DNA from: Flavobacteriaceae bacterium TMED121
GTDB taxonomy: Bacteria > Bacteroidota > Bacteroidia > Flavobacteriales > Flavobacteriaceae
Direction: 5' to 3'
NCBI GenBank assembly: GCA_002171295.2
Contig: NHFW02000032.1
Location: 1 to 11,744 of the forward strand
DNA: 11,744 nt
Below the pieces are notes generated by a model. The model had not been told where the DNA came from, ran no database searches, and was given only the letters and a program-made list of their open reading frames with translations. Positions within the stretch are counted from its first letter, which is position 1. Every line of letters starts with the position of its first letter. Below, piece by piece: positions 1-7,571 of the stretch. The position numbers and the translations under genes were made by a program.

Positions 1-3000
1 GGTAGCAAAAGTCAATCCGAAAATTACTGTTTTAGCCAAAGGTCCCCAAAAAATCACATTATCTCCACCAATATAAACCTTGGGATTCCAATCTGAGAAC
101 AGGGAGAAAAAATCAATATTTAATCCTATTGAAAGTGGAATTAAACCTAAAATAGTCGTAATCGCAGTTAAAATTACAGGACGTAATCTCGCTGTACCCC
201 CTTGAATAATTGATTTTGTAACTTCTGCATTGTCGAGCATTTGTTCTTTAGGGATACCCATTTCCTGTTTTTTTCTATCTATTAATAATTGAGTGTAATC
301 CAATAAAACCACACCATTATTTACAACAATTCCCGAAAGTGAAATAATTCCCATCATTGTCATTAAGATCACGAATGGCATTTGGAAAAGGGTAATTCCG
401 AAAAAGACACCAGTAAAGCTAAGAAAAATAGAAATCAGTATAATAATTGGCTTTGAAATAGAATTGAATTGAAAAACCAATAGCAACATAATTAAAGCTA
501 ACGCTGCTATTAAGGCATTTGAGAGAAAGGCCATATTTTCATCTTGAGCTTCTATTTCACCAGTAAATTTAAATTCTACCCCTAGATCTAAATCGTAATT
601 CATCAAAGCCGATTTGACATTAGTCATCACTTCGTTGGCGTTATAACCAGCTAGAACATCTGAGTATAGGGTAACCATTCGAAGAGACTTCCTATGTTTT
701 ATGGCACTAAACGATGCATTATTTTTTGTGGTTACCAAAGCCGCTATTGGAATTTCTTTTATTTTTCCAGAAGATTGATCTCTAAAGGTGATGAACTGGT
801 TGAATAAAGCGTTATTATCATAACGCTGCTCCTCTTTAAGTCTAACATTTATTTCGTAATCCTTACCCTCTTTTTTATATATTCCTGCTTTGGCACCAAA
901 CAGGGATGCTCTTAGTTGATTTCCGATCATAGCTGTGGTAATACCAAGTTCGCCTGCTTTTTCTCTATTAATAACTAGTTTTATTCCAGGTTTATTTTTA
1001 TTGACGTCAATTTTTAATTCTTCAACCCCAAGAATATTTTCTGCATTAATAAAATCCTTCATCTGCTTTGCAGTTTGAATGAGCTGCTCGTAGTCTCTAC
1101 CAGATATTTCAATATTTACAGGATATCCCACTGGTGGTCCATTGGCATCCTTTTCAACTGAAATGGATAGTCCAGGATATTTACCCTTAAGCTCTTTTTG
1201 AATTTCGCTTCTCAAATTTTCACTGGACAGACCATTTCTATATTTAAACTCTCTCATGGTCAGAGTAATTTTTCCTTTGTGGGGCATTTCATTTGTTACT
1301 CCACCATCTATTTCAGGATTACCAGCTCCCGACCCAACTTGGGCTCCAAAATCTTCTATTAGGAAGTTATTTGATTCTTGATTGTATTTGTCTTGAGATA
1401 TAATTTTATCAATATCATACTCAATTTTTTTAGTTATTTCATTGGTTTTATCAATGTTAGTCCCCTGTGGATATTCTATATAGGTAAAAATTTGTAAGGG
1501 TTCATTCTCGGGAAAAAATTCAATCTTAGGAGGGAAAATTCCAAACAAAATAAAAGAAGAGAAAAGAAGTAAAAATGTTCCTGTTACAAAAGTAATGGGT
1601 CTGAAGCCAATCAAGGCTTTTGAAAGAAAAGTACTGTAAGCTTTCTCCATTTTTGGCAAGAAAATCATTTGAAATCGAGTGGCCTGTTTTTTTATGAAAT
1701 ATTTGTAGGCCCAAAAAAGAAGAGAAATTGATATCATTAGGGTACCAAAACCTCTTACTACACCAGTATTAAATATTAGTAAAACTCCCAATCCTCCCAG
1801 AATAAAGGTAAGTCGCCATAGGCTTTTGGTCGAAATTTCACGTTCTTTTATCTCCATAAAGCGAGATACGAGCATGGAATTAAAGAATAAGGCCACAATA
1901 AGTGAGGACCCTAAAACTACAGACAGCGTAATGGGGAAGTAAATCATGAACTCTCCCATCAAACCAGGCCACGCACCAAGTGGAACAAAAGCAGCAATAG
2001 TTGTGGCAGTGGAGACAATGATTGGAAAAGCAATTTCTCCTATACCAGCCTTTGCAGCCTTAACCCTGGACATCCCCTCTTTTTCCATTAATCGATAAAC
2101 ATTTTCCACTACTACAATGCCGTTATCTACCAACATTCCAAGCCCCATAACTAAACCAAATAAAACCATTGTATTCATTGTATACCCCATAAATGAAAGA
2201 ACCATAAAAGACATAAACATGGACATTGGAATTGCAAAACCTACAAATAGTGCATTTCTAAAACCTAGAAAAAACATCAATACTATAACAACCAATATTA
2301 CACCAAAGATTATATTATTTACAAGATCGCTAACTTGATTAAGGGTAATGGTAGATTGATCATTAGAAATTGTTAATTTAAGATCTTTGGGAAATAGATT
2401 TTCACCGATTTCACTTACTAAGGTTTCAATTTTTCTAGAGGCCTTAATTAGGTTTTTACCGCCTCGCTTTTTTACATGAAGTAAAATAACTTTTTGACCG
2501 TATGATCTTGCATAAGAGGTTACATCCTTTTCCTTAAAAGTTATAGTTGCTATATCCTCCAAATAAGTGGCTCCTTTTTCACTTTTTACCACGATATTTT
2601 TCAGCTCCTGTGGATCCTCTACCTCGCCAATAATCCTCATACTTCGTCTTTGCCCACCTTCAATAATATTTCCAGCTGAGATTGTTGTGTTTTCACTGTT
2701 AATTGCATTGATGATGTCATTAAAACTGATTTTTGCTGCAGTCATTTTATAAATATCTACTGCAACTTCTACCTCAAAAGCTTCAATTCCTCTTATATCT
2801 ACTGATTTTACCTCAGGGATCTGCTCAATTTTTGCCTCTAAATATCCTGCAAAGTCTTTCATTTGCTCAATTGTGTAATCTCCAATCATACTGATACTTA
2901 AAATAGGCATCAATTCAGAAAAATCCATTTCAAATACTGATGGTTCTACTTTTGCATTATTAAAAGTAGGCCAGTCTGCGCCAGAAACAACTCCATCAAC

Positions 3001-3354
3001 TAGGTCTTTTGTTCTCTGTTTTGCAAGGTCCACTGCAATTTCTTCATCAAATTCAAGTTTAATAACTGCGAAATCCTCCTCCGAGGTAGATTTAATATCT
3101 ACAAGACTTTGAACCCCTTTTAGAGACTCTTCAAGTGGATCTACAATTAATCTTTCCACGTCCTCTGCAGCATTTCCAGGGAAAACAGCTGATACAAAAA
3201 CTCGGGTATCATTAATTTCGGGGAAACTCTCCCTGGGCATTACATTGTATGATCGAATTCCCAAGAAAAAAAATAGGGTCATGATTACGTAAATCACGGT
3301 CTTGTGATCTATAGCCCAACTGGAAAGTCGAAATTCTTTATAAATATTTTTCAT
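1..3354 (-). CDS. RND-family (HAE-1-like) efflux pump permease, C-terminus missing at window edge
   Basis: Inner membrane proton-driven pump of an RND tripartite efflux system, expected to work with the adaptor and TolC-like channel encoded just upstream. The frame is open from ATG at 3354 to base 1, giving 1118 codons with no stop; only the end of the last helix and the tail should be missing. Visible parts are TM1 (about residues 14-33), a first porter region, TM2-6 (about 340-500), TM7 near 580-605, a second porter region and TM8 onward from about 943. The TM4 motif reads GMLVDNGIVVVEN (D410, N411), where AcrB has two Asp. TM10 reads GIVVNNGVVLLDY, with N1012 where AcrB has Lys. TM11 keeps RLRPVILT. 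Two additional hydrophobic stretches (512-553) lie between TM6 and TM7, so the protein is longer than AcrB. The start has a good ribosome site, AGGTGA, which overlaps the adaptor's stop codon; the gap is 8 bases. The substrate cannot be told. The family is certain; the subfamily is inferred. Confidence 0.95.
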   Translation of the reverse strand, partial: MKNIYKEFRLSSWAIDHKTVIYVIMTLFFFLGIRSYNVMPRESFPEINDTRVFVSAVFPGNAAEDVERLIVDPLEESLKGVQSLVDIKSTSEEDFAVIKLEFDEEIAVDLAKQRTKDLVDGVVSGADWPTFNNAKVEPSVFEMDFSELMPILSISMIGDYTIEQMKDFAGYLEAKIEQIPEVKSVDIRGIEAFEVEVAVDIYKMTAAKISFNDIINAINSENTTISAGNIIEGGQRRSMRIIGEVEDPQELKNIVVKSEKGATYLEDIATITFKEKDVTSYARSYGQKVILLHVKKRGGKNLIKASRKIETLVSEIGENLFPKDLKLTISNDQSTITLNQVSDLVNNIIFGVILVVIVLMFFLGFRNALFVGFAIPMSMFMSFMVLSFMGYTMNTMVLFGLVMGLGMLVDNGIVVVENVYRLMEKEGMSRVKAAKAGIGEIAFPIIVSTATTIAAFVPLGAWPGLMGEFMIYFPITLSVVLGSSLIVALFFNSMLVSRFMEIKEREISTKSLWRLTFILGGLGVLLIFNTGVVRGFGTLMISISLLFWAYKYFIKKQATRFQMIFLPKMEKAYSTFLSKALIGFRPITFVTGTFLLLFSSFILFGIFPPKIEFFPENEPLQIFTYIEYPQGTNIDKTNEITKKIEYDIDKIISQDKYNQESNNFLIEDFGAQVGSGAGNPEIDGGVTNEMPHKGKITLTMREFKYRNGLSSENLRSEIQKELKGKYPGLSISVEKDANGPPVGYPVNIEISGRDYEQLIQTAKQMKDFINAENILGVEELKIDVNKNKPGIKLVINREKAGELGITTAMIGNQLRASLFGAKAGIYKKEGKDYEINVRLKEEQRYDNNALFNQFITFRDQSSGKIKEIPIAALVTTKNNASFSAIKHRKSLRMVTLYSDVLAGYNANEVMTNVKSALMNYDLDLGVEFKFTGEIEAQDENMAFLSNALIAALALIMLLLVFQFNSISKPIIILISIFLSFTGVFFGITLFQMPFVILMTMMGIISLSGIVVNNGVVLLDYTQLLIDRKKQEMGIPKEQMLDNAEVTKSIIQGGTARLRPVILTAITTILGLIPLSIGLNIDFFSLFSDWNPKVYIGGDNVIFWGPLAKTVIFGLTFAT

Positions 3355-3362
3355 TTTTTCAC

Positions 3363-4529
3363 CTATCTTATTTTTCTTACCCTTTGTTTATCCTCAACTA
3401 TTAGAGCCCCTTTATCTAAAATTAATGCTCCTGTCTTTATGCCTTCTATAACTTCTATTTTGTTCATACTTTTTTTACCCAGTTTGATAAAAACTTTTTC
3501 AGTGGTATATACACCTTCTTTCTTTCCTGGCTTAAGTTTGAAAATGTATTTATCACCCTTGCCATTTTCTTTGATAATATTCTGTGGTATCATTAGTGCT
3601 TTGGGATTACTATAATCTTTTATTTTTAGCCTGCACGACAGGTTGGGTTTTATCATTTTATCTGAATTGGCCAGAGGAGCTTCAACCCTAAAGCTTCGAT
3701 TATTGGGGTTGATAAAACTCCCAGTTTGCCGAATCTGAGTCAAATAATTTTTCCCTAACATTGGAATCTCAACTATGGCCTCAGTACCCGACTTTATTGC
3801 ACTGACGTAGCGCTCGGGAATGTTTGCTTCTATGTACATTTCATTTAAATTAACCACACGTAAGACAGGAGTTTGCCCAGGCATTAAATTGGCTCCAGGA
3901 TTAGAAATTATCTCGTCAATAGTCCCAGAGAAAGGGGCGCGAATTTCGGTTTTTAGTAATTGTTTTTTGACTTGATCTATACTCTTCATTTGGGCTTCAT
4001 AAGTGGTTTTTGCTTTTAGTAATTGGATTTCGGACCCTATGCTTAAACCCCACAGTCTTTTGTAACGCTCATAGATTGTTTTTGAAAGATTAGATTGAAT
4101 CTCAAGTTGCTCCAATTGATTTTTTAGTCCCGCATCGTCAATTTGTGCCAATAAGGCTCCTTTTTTTACCTTTTGCCCCTCTTTGACATATAACTCTTCT
4201 AAGCGTCCATTATATTCTGGATAGAGCAATATATTTTGGCGGGTTTGAATGTTACCTTGAACTTCTATATAGTGATTCAAATTTTCAGGAGTAAGACTAA
4301 AGGATGTGATAAGGGGTAACTTTTCATCAGGATCCAATGTCAAAATTGCCTTATTAATTTCGTTTAATTCCTTTTTAAGGAGATTGATCTGTTGAATTTT
4401 TTCATCCTTTTGTGCTTTTAGACCAGTTAGATTTTTAGATTTAGTAAGAGCTATATTTGAGCTTTTTTTTTCAGCCGAACAAGCGGCAAAAACAACTGAA
4501 ATGATGAGGAGAGAAATTAATTTTTTCAT
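3363..4529 (-). CDS. RND efflux periplasmic adaptor (membrane fusion protein), lipoprotein
   Basis: Periplasmic adaptor that bridges the RND pump and the outer membrane channel. The N-terminus is a lipoprotein signal with lipobox FAAC and acceptor Cys17, so it is probably acylated. Order of parts in 388 residues: a short predicted coiled coil (about 36-66) that precedes the core, lipoyl half-motif 1 (about 99-131), a short alpha-hairpin (about 134-195), lipoyl half-motif 2 beginning IRAPFSGTI (196-228), a beta-barrel domain (about 230-305) and a membrane-proximal C-terminal domain ending in basic residues. Length is normal for the family. It lies 9 bases after the channel gene and 8 bases before the pump gene, which fits co-transcription and a dedicated partnership. 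No Shine-Dalgarno is evident. Calling it AcrA, MexA or MdtA specifically is not justified. Confidence 0.95.
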   Translation of the reverse strand: MKKLISLLIISVVFAACSAEKKSSNIALTKSKNLTGLKAQKDEKIQQINLLKKELNEINKAILTLDPDEKLPLITSFSLTPENLNHYIEVQGNIQTRQNILLYPEYNGRLEELYVKEGQKVKKGALLAQIDDAGLKNQLEQLEIQSNLSKTIYERYKRLWGLSIGSEIQLLKAKTTYEAQMKSIDQVKKQLLKTEIRAPFSGTIDEIISNPGANLMPGQTPVLRVVNLNEMYIEANIPERYVSAIKSGTEAIVEIPMLGKNYLTQIRQTGSFINPNNRSFRVEAPLANSDKMIKPNLSCRLKIKDYSNPKALMIPQNIIKENGKGDKYIFKLKPGKKEGVYTTEKVFIKLGKKSMNKIEVIEGIKTGALILDKGALIVEDKQRVRKIR

Positions 4530-4538
4530 GGAGTTTGA

Positions 4539-5876
4539 TTAAAATGTTGAGTTAAGTAGGGTTTCTAATTGTATTTTTTTAAAAATCACAGACTGGATGG
4601 CTGCAACAAAATTATTTTGTGCAGTATAAAGCTGAACTTGTGCCAGTCTAAGTTCAAAACTTTGGACGATACCCTCGAAGAATTTCATTTGATTTTTTTT
4701 CTCAATCCTTTCTGCCAAGCGGAGGTTTTCTTTTTCGGTGAAGTAATTATCAATCGCAAGTTGATAGTCATTTTGTGCTGCGGTGACCTCTATTTTAACC
4801 CTTTCTTGGGTTTCCGTAAATTGAGTTATGGCTTGATCTAGACTAATTTTCGCCTTTTGGGAAAGGGCACTCCTTCCAAGAGCACTAAAAAGTGGAATTT
4901 TCAAATTCAAACCAATTAAGGAAGATCCATACCATTTCTGATTGCGATCTGCAAAGGTGAACTCGTCACTATTTCCAGTATAAGTTTGATTGATAAAACC
5001 ACTAAGTTTTGGTAAACTTTTAGATTTTTCATATTTGAATTGCAGTGCCTCTGATTTGACATTATTGTCGGCAATTTTAATATCAATATTATTTGAAATA
5101 TTCGTAATTTTAGGGGAAGATTTAAAATAAATCTTTTCATTAAAAATATCCTCTAAATTACTTTTCAACTGTAGTGGTTTTTCTGTGGGATAACCAATAA
5201 TGAACTTGACCATTTCCTCAGTAATTTTCATTAAGTTTTGTGCGTATTTCAATTTACTGTTTACTTGTGCGATTGAGAGTTGAATTTGCTCCACGCTCTC
5301 TTCTTCTTCAAAGCCATTTTTAAATAACTGATGAATTTCTCTCAAATTCACCTCCAAGGTGTTTTTGTTTTTTTCTAAAAAGGAAATATTATATTGCGCA
5401 ATTAACACATTAGTATAGGTGGTAGTAATCAGTTTCTTTACTTCTAAATTTGTTTTTTCAAATAGATTTTCAGAAATCTTAAGATAGACACGTGAGGCTT
5501 CAAGTCCAACCAAATAAGAACCGTCAAAAAGAAGTTGCTCCATTTTTATAGATCCGACCATGTTTTGCTCAGTTCCAAAAGTTAGTTCTTCAAATGTCCC
5601 TGCATTACCCCCAAAAAATTCCGCCGGAACTAGGGAAACTGGCATCTCTAAAAAGTTTTGATAATTAATTTCAGAACTTATCTGGGGTAAACCTATTGCA
5701 ATAGTTTTCCAGCGTTCTTTTTTGGCCTTTAGGATTTCACGATCTGCATTGATAATTGAGCGATTGTTTGATAATCCGAACTCAATTGCTTCATTTAATG
5801 TGAGGGATTTAGGTAAATTTTGTCCCTGAGTTTTACCTAAAAATAATGAGATAATAATTAAAAATTTAATTTTCAT
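4539..5876 (-). CDS. TolC-like outer membrane efflux channel
   Basis: Outer membrane/periplasmic tunnel protein of the OEP (TolC) family, the exit duct of the tripartite pump encoded downstream. The 445 residues begin with a Sec signal peptide (hydrophobic 4-14, likely cleaved near KTQG/QN at 18-20). Two structural repeats are visible: the first starts at LTLNEAIEFGLSNN (25-38) and the second around 265-300. Each has long helical stretches and one strand-rich segment (about 64-120 and 285-330). An acidic patch EEEES sits at 190-194. There is no lipobox, unlike the OprM/NodT lipoprotein branch. The start ATG lies inside the last 11 bases of the regulator gene (ATGAAAATTAA), so translation is probably coupled. 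The adaptor gene follows after 9 bases. Confidence 0.93.
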   Translation of the reverse strand: MKIKFLIIISLFLGKTQGQNLPKSLTLNEAIEFGLSNNRSIINADREILKAKKERWKTIAIGLPQISSEINYQNFLEMPVSLVPAEFFGGNAGTFEELTFGTEQNMVGSIKMEQLLFDGSYLVGLEASRVYLKISENLFEKTNLEVKKLITTTYTNVLIAQYNISFLEKNKNTLEVNLREIHQLFKNGFEEEESVEQIQLSIAQVNSKLKYAQNLMKITEEMVKFIIGYPTEKPLQLKSNLEDIFNEKIYFKSSPKITNISNNIDIKIADNNVKSEALQFKYEKSKSLPKLSGFINQTYTGNSDEFTFADRNQKWYGSSLIGLNLKIPLFSALGRSALSQKAKISLDQAITQFTETQERVKIEVTAAQNDYQLAIDNYFTEKENLRLAERIEKKNQMKFFEGIVQSFELRLAQVQLYTAQNNFVAAIQSVIFKKIQLETLLNSTF

Positions 5877-6477
5877 TGGATTTTGTAGTATTATAATTTT
5901 CTAAAAAATTTAACCCTTTCGATGTGACAATTGCCCTAAGGTGATAATCTATAAATTTCCCGATTATTTGGTCTATATCGTATTCATCTGGGGGAAAAAG
6001 CTCAATGTCCCTCAACCCTCTAAATCCATTAAAATAAATAAGAGTGATGAAGTGAGTGTCTAGGGAAGGTCTAAAAAGGCCCGATTTCATACCTTTTTTT
6101 AGGCTCATTTCAAAAGAGTTTCCAAGTGCAGAAAGTTCTTTTTTCCTTATTTCACTATAAATACTTGGGTAATATTTTTGCAATTGGTATTGAGGAGATT
6201 TGTCTTTATTTCCCAGAACTTCAACGGCAATTTTTTTGATTTCATAAAGAGCTTCAATAGGGTTGTCCATTGATTCCTGAACACCTATGATTTTCGTTTT
6301 GACCTCTTCAAAAATGTACCATACGGAGGATCTTATCAGCGATATTTTATCATTAAAATAAGTATAAATGGTTTTCTTGGAAATTCCCATGTGTTCGGCA
6401 AGGTCATCCATAGTTACAGACTTGTAACCATACTGAAGAAACAAATAGGCAGCATTTTTAACAATTTCTTTTTCCAT
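5866..6477 (-). CDS. TetR/AcrR-family transcriptional regulator
   Basis: Probable repressor of the efflux operon that it heads. The 203 residues carry an N-terminal TetR DNA-binding domain (about 1-50) with the helix-turn-helix VTMDDLAEHMGISKKTIYTYF at 21-41. A divergent all-helical ligand-binding and dimerisation domain (about 55-185) follows, whose ligand cannot be read from sequence. It is first in the order regulator, channel, adaptor, pump and overlaps the channel gene by 11 bases. By family precedent it would repress its own promoter and be released by a pump substrate; that is inference. Heptamer repeats that could be its operator lie 26-58 bases upstream of its start. The start ATG at 6477 gives the normal TetR N-terminus. 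Confidence 0.93.
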   Translation of the reverse strand: MEKEIVKNAAYLFLQYGYKSVTMDDLAEHMGISKKTIYTYFNDKISLIRSSVWYIFEEVKTKIIGVQESMDNPIEALYEIKKIAVEVLGNKDKSPQYQLQKYYPSIYSEIRKKELSALGNSFEMSLKKGMKSGLFRPSLDTHFITLIYFNGFRGLRDIELFPPDEYDIDQIIGKFIDYHLRAIVTSKGLNFLENYNTTKSNEN

Positions 6478-6500
6478 TATTAATTGGTAAATTTACATCA

Positions 6501-6531
6501 CAAAACTTTATAAACAATAAAAGTTTCCAAA
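6501..6531 (-). promoter_or_regulatory. Candidate promoter of the tetR-efflux operon
   Basis: Read on the minus strand, TTTG at 6531-6528 is followed after 19 bases by AAGTTTTG at 6508-6501. That is one mismatch from the Bacteroidota -7 consensus TAnnTTTG, at an accepted distance from a -33 TTTG. Transcription would begin near 6495, leaving a leader of under 20 bases before the ATG at 6477. This is the only candidate in the window with both elements. Confidence 0.4.
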
Positions 6532-6535
6532 GTTT
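6503..6535. promoter_or_regulatory. Candidate TetR operator: three AAACTTT/AAAGTTT half-sites
   Basis: AAACTTT (6503-6509) and AAAGTTT (6520-6526) form a perfect 7-base inverted repeat with a 10-base spacer. A second AAAGTTT at 6529-6535 repeats the right arm with a 9-base period. The set covers the candidate promoter of the regulator's own operon, where an autorepressor would bind. The bases are low-complexity, so chance is a real alternative. Confidence 0.35.
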
Positions 6536-6593
6536 ACGTTTTTTTATTCTACATTAAAATAGTCTATAGTATTTTTATAAAAATTTAGTTAAA

Positions 6594-7571
6594 ATGAATC
6601 TTACTAAGGCTTATCAAAAGGAGTTTAAATATTCTCTTGAAAAATTTATTTCGGATAAGTCCCCTCAAAATTTATATCGTCCAATGGGCTATCTCCTGGA
6701 TTTAGGGGGTAAACGGATTCGTCCTTATTTATGTTTGATGGCTGCCGAAGCTTATGGAATTAACCCGGATAAAGCCATGGGGGCTGCACTATCCGTAGAG
6801 GTTTTTCACAACTTCACATTGATGCATGATGATATTATGGATAAGGCTTCTTTGCGAAGGGGAAATAAGACTGTTCATGAAAAATGGGGTGTTAATGCAG
6901 CAATACTTTCAGGTGACGCCATGTTGATAAAAGCATATCAATCCATAGAATGCTATCCATCTGATATTTTCCAAAAGCTTACTCAACTACTCAGTAAAAC
7001 AGCGATAGAAGTATGTGAGGGGCAACAATATGATATGGACTTTGAAACTTCCCTGACTGTTTCTCAGGAAGAATATATCAAAATGATAAGACTTAAAACA
7101 GCTGTTTTGGTAGGTTGTGCCTTGCAAATGGGTGCAATTATTGGAGGAGCCAGTACAAAAGATATAACTGCCATCTATGATTTCGGAATACATCTAGGTC
7201 TAGCATTTCAATTGCAAGACGACTACCTTGATGCTTTTGGAGATCAGGCGACTTTCGGAAAGAAAATAGGAGGGGATATTTTGGAAAATAAAAAAACGAT
7301 TCTTTACCACTTGGCATTAGAAAAAGCTGATCCAAGACAATCGGATTTACTAAAATTATTATTGAGTAGCAAGCAACCCCTAAGCGATGAAAATAAGATT
7401 ATAGAAACTAAGCATTTGTTTAAGGACACTGGGGCCAAAGAGGCCGCTAAGCTTGCAATATTTCATTATAGTGACCTGGCAACAAAGCAATTAGAAAAAC
7501 TCGCCATTGACGAAAAGCAAAAAGAGAGTTTTCTAGCTTTGAAAGACTGGTTGATGAACCGAACTTATTAA
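6594..7571 (+). CDS. Polyprenyl diphosphate synthase, probably geranylgeranyl diphosphate synthase
   Basis: Cytosolic trans-isoprenyl chain elongating enzyme that condenses isopentenyl diphosphate with an allylic diphosphate. The 325 residues show the full family signature: LGGKRIRPYL (37-46), the first Asp-rich motif DDIMD (79-83), SLRRG (86-90), KT (168-169), the second Asp-rich motif DDYLD (209-213) and the GKKIGGDI loop (222-229). Phe74, five residues before the first Asp motif, is the bulky residue that family work links to stopping at C15-C20, arguing against a long-chain quinone-tail synthase. The convergent neighbour is lycopene cyclase, so GGPP for carotenoids (crtE/idsA role) is likely. 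FPP synthase (ispA) remains possible, so no symbol is given. It ends in a stop codon that overlaps the neighbour's. The upstream gap of 116 bases is shared with the divergent tetR operon; I see no convincing -7 box on this strand and no Shine-Dalgarno. Confidence 0.93.
   Translation: MNLTKAYQKEFKYSLEKFISDKSPQNLYRPMGYLLDLGGKRIRPYLCLMAAEAYGINPDKAMGAALSVEVFHNFTLMHDDIMDKASLRRGNKTVHEKWGVNAAILSGDAMLIKAYQSIECYPSDIFQKLTQLLSKTAIEVCEGQQYDMDFETSLTVSQEEYIKMIRLKTAVLVGCALQMGAIIGGASTKDITAIYDFGIHLGLAFQLQDDYLDAFGDQATFGKKIGGDILENKKTILYHLALEKADPRQSDLLKLLLSSKQPLSDENKIIETKHLFKDTGAKEAAKLAIFHYSDLATKQLEKLAIDEKQKESFLALKDWLMNRTY

Noticed and set aside
2117..2338. 73-codon plus-strand open frame within the RND pump
   Set aside because: It is antisense to the conserved TM4 region of the pump and has no independent support.
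3304..3615. 103-codon plus-strand open frame with hydrophobic residues across the adaptor-pump junction
   Set aside because: The hydrophobicity mirrors the complementary strand of two real genes, and it spans their junction. No start signal or family match is seen.
6540..6593. Plus-strand -7 box for the polyprenyl synthase (TATTTTTA near 6570-6577)
   Set aside because: It lacks the final G of TAnnTTTG and has no -33 partner. In this A/T-rich stretch such matches are expected by chance.
6594..7571. Assignment as a long-chain (octaprenyl/heptaprenyl) quinone-tail synthase
   Set aside because: Bulky Phe at position -5 from the first Asp-rich motif and the lycopene cyclase neighbour favour a C15-C20 product. 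Not excluded by assay.
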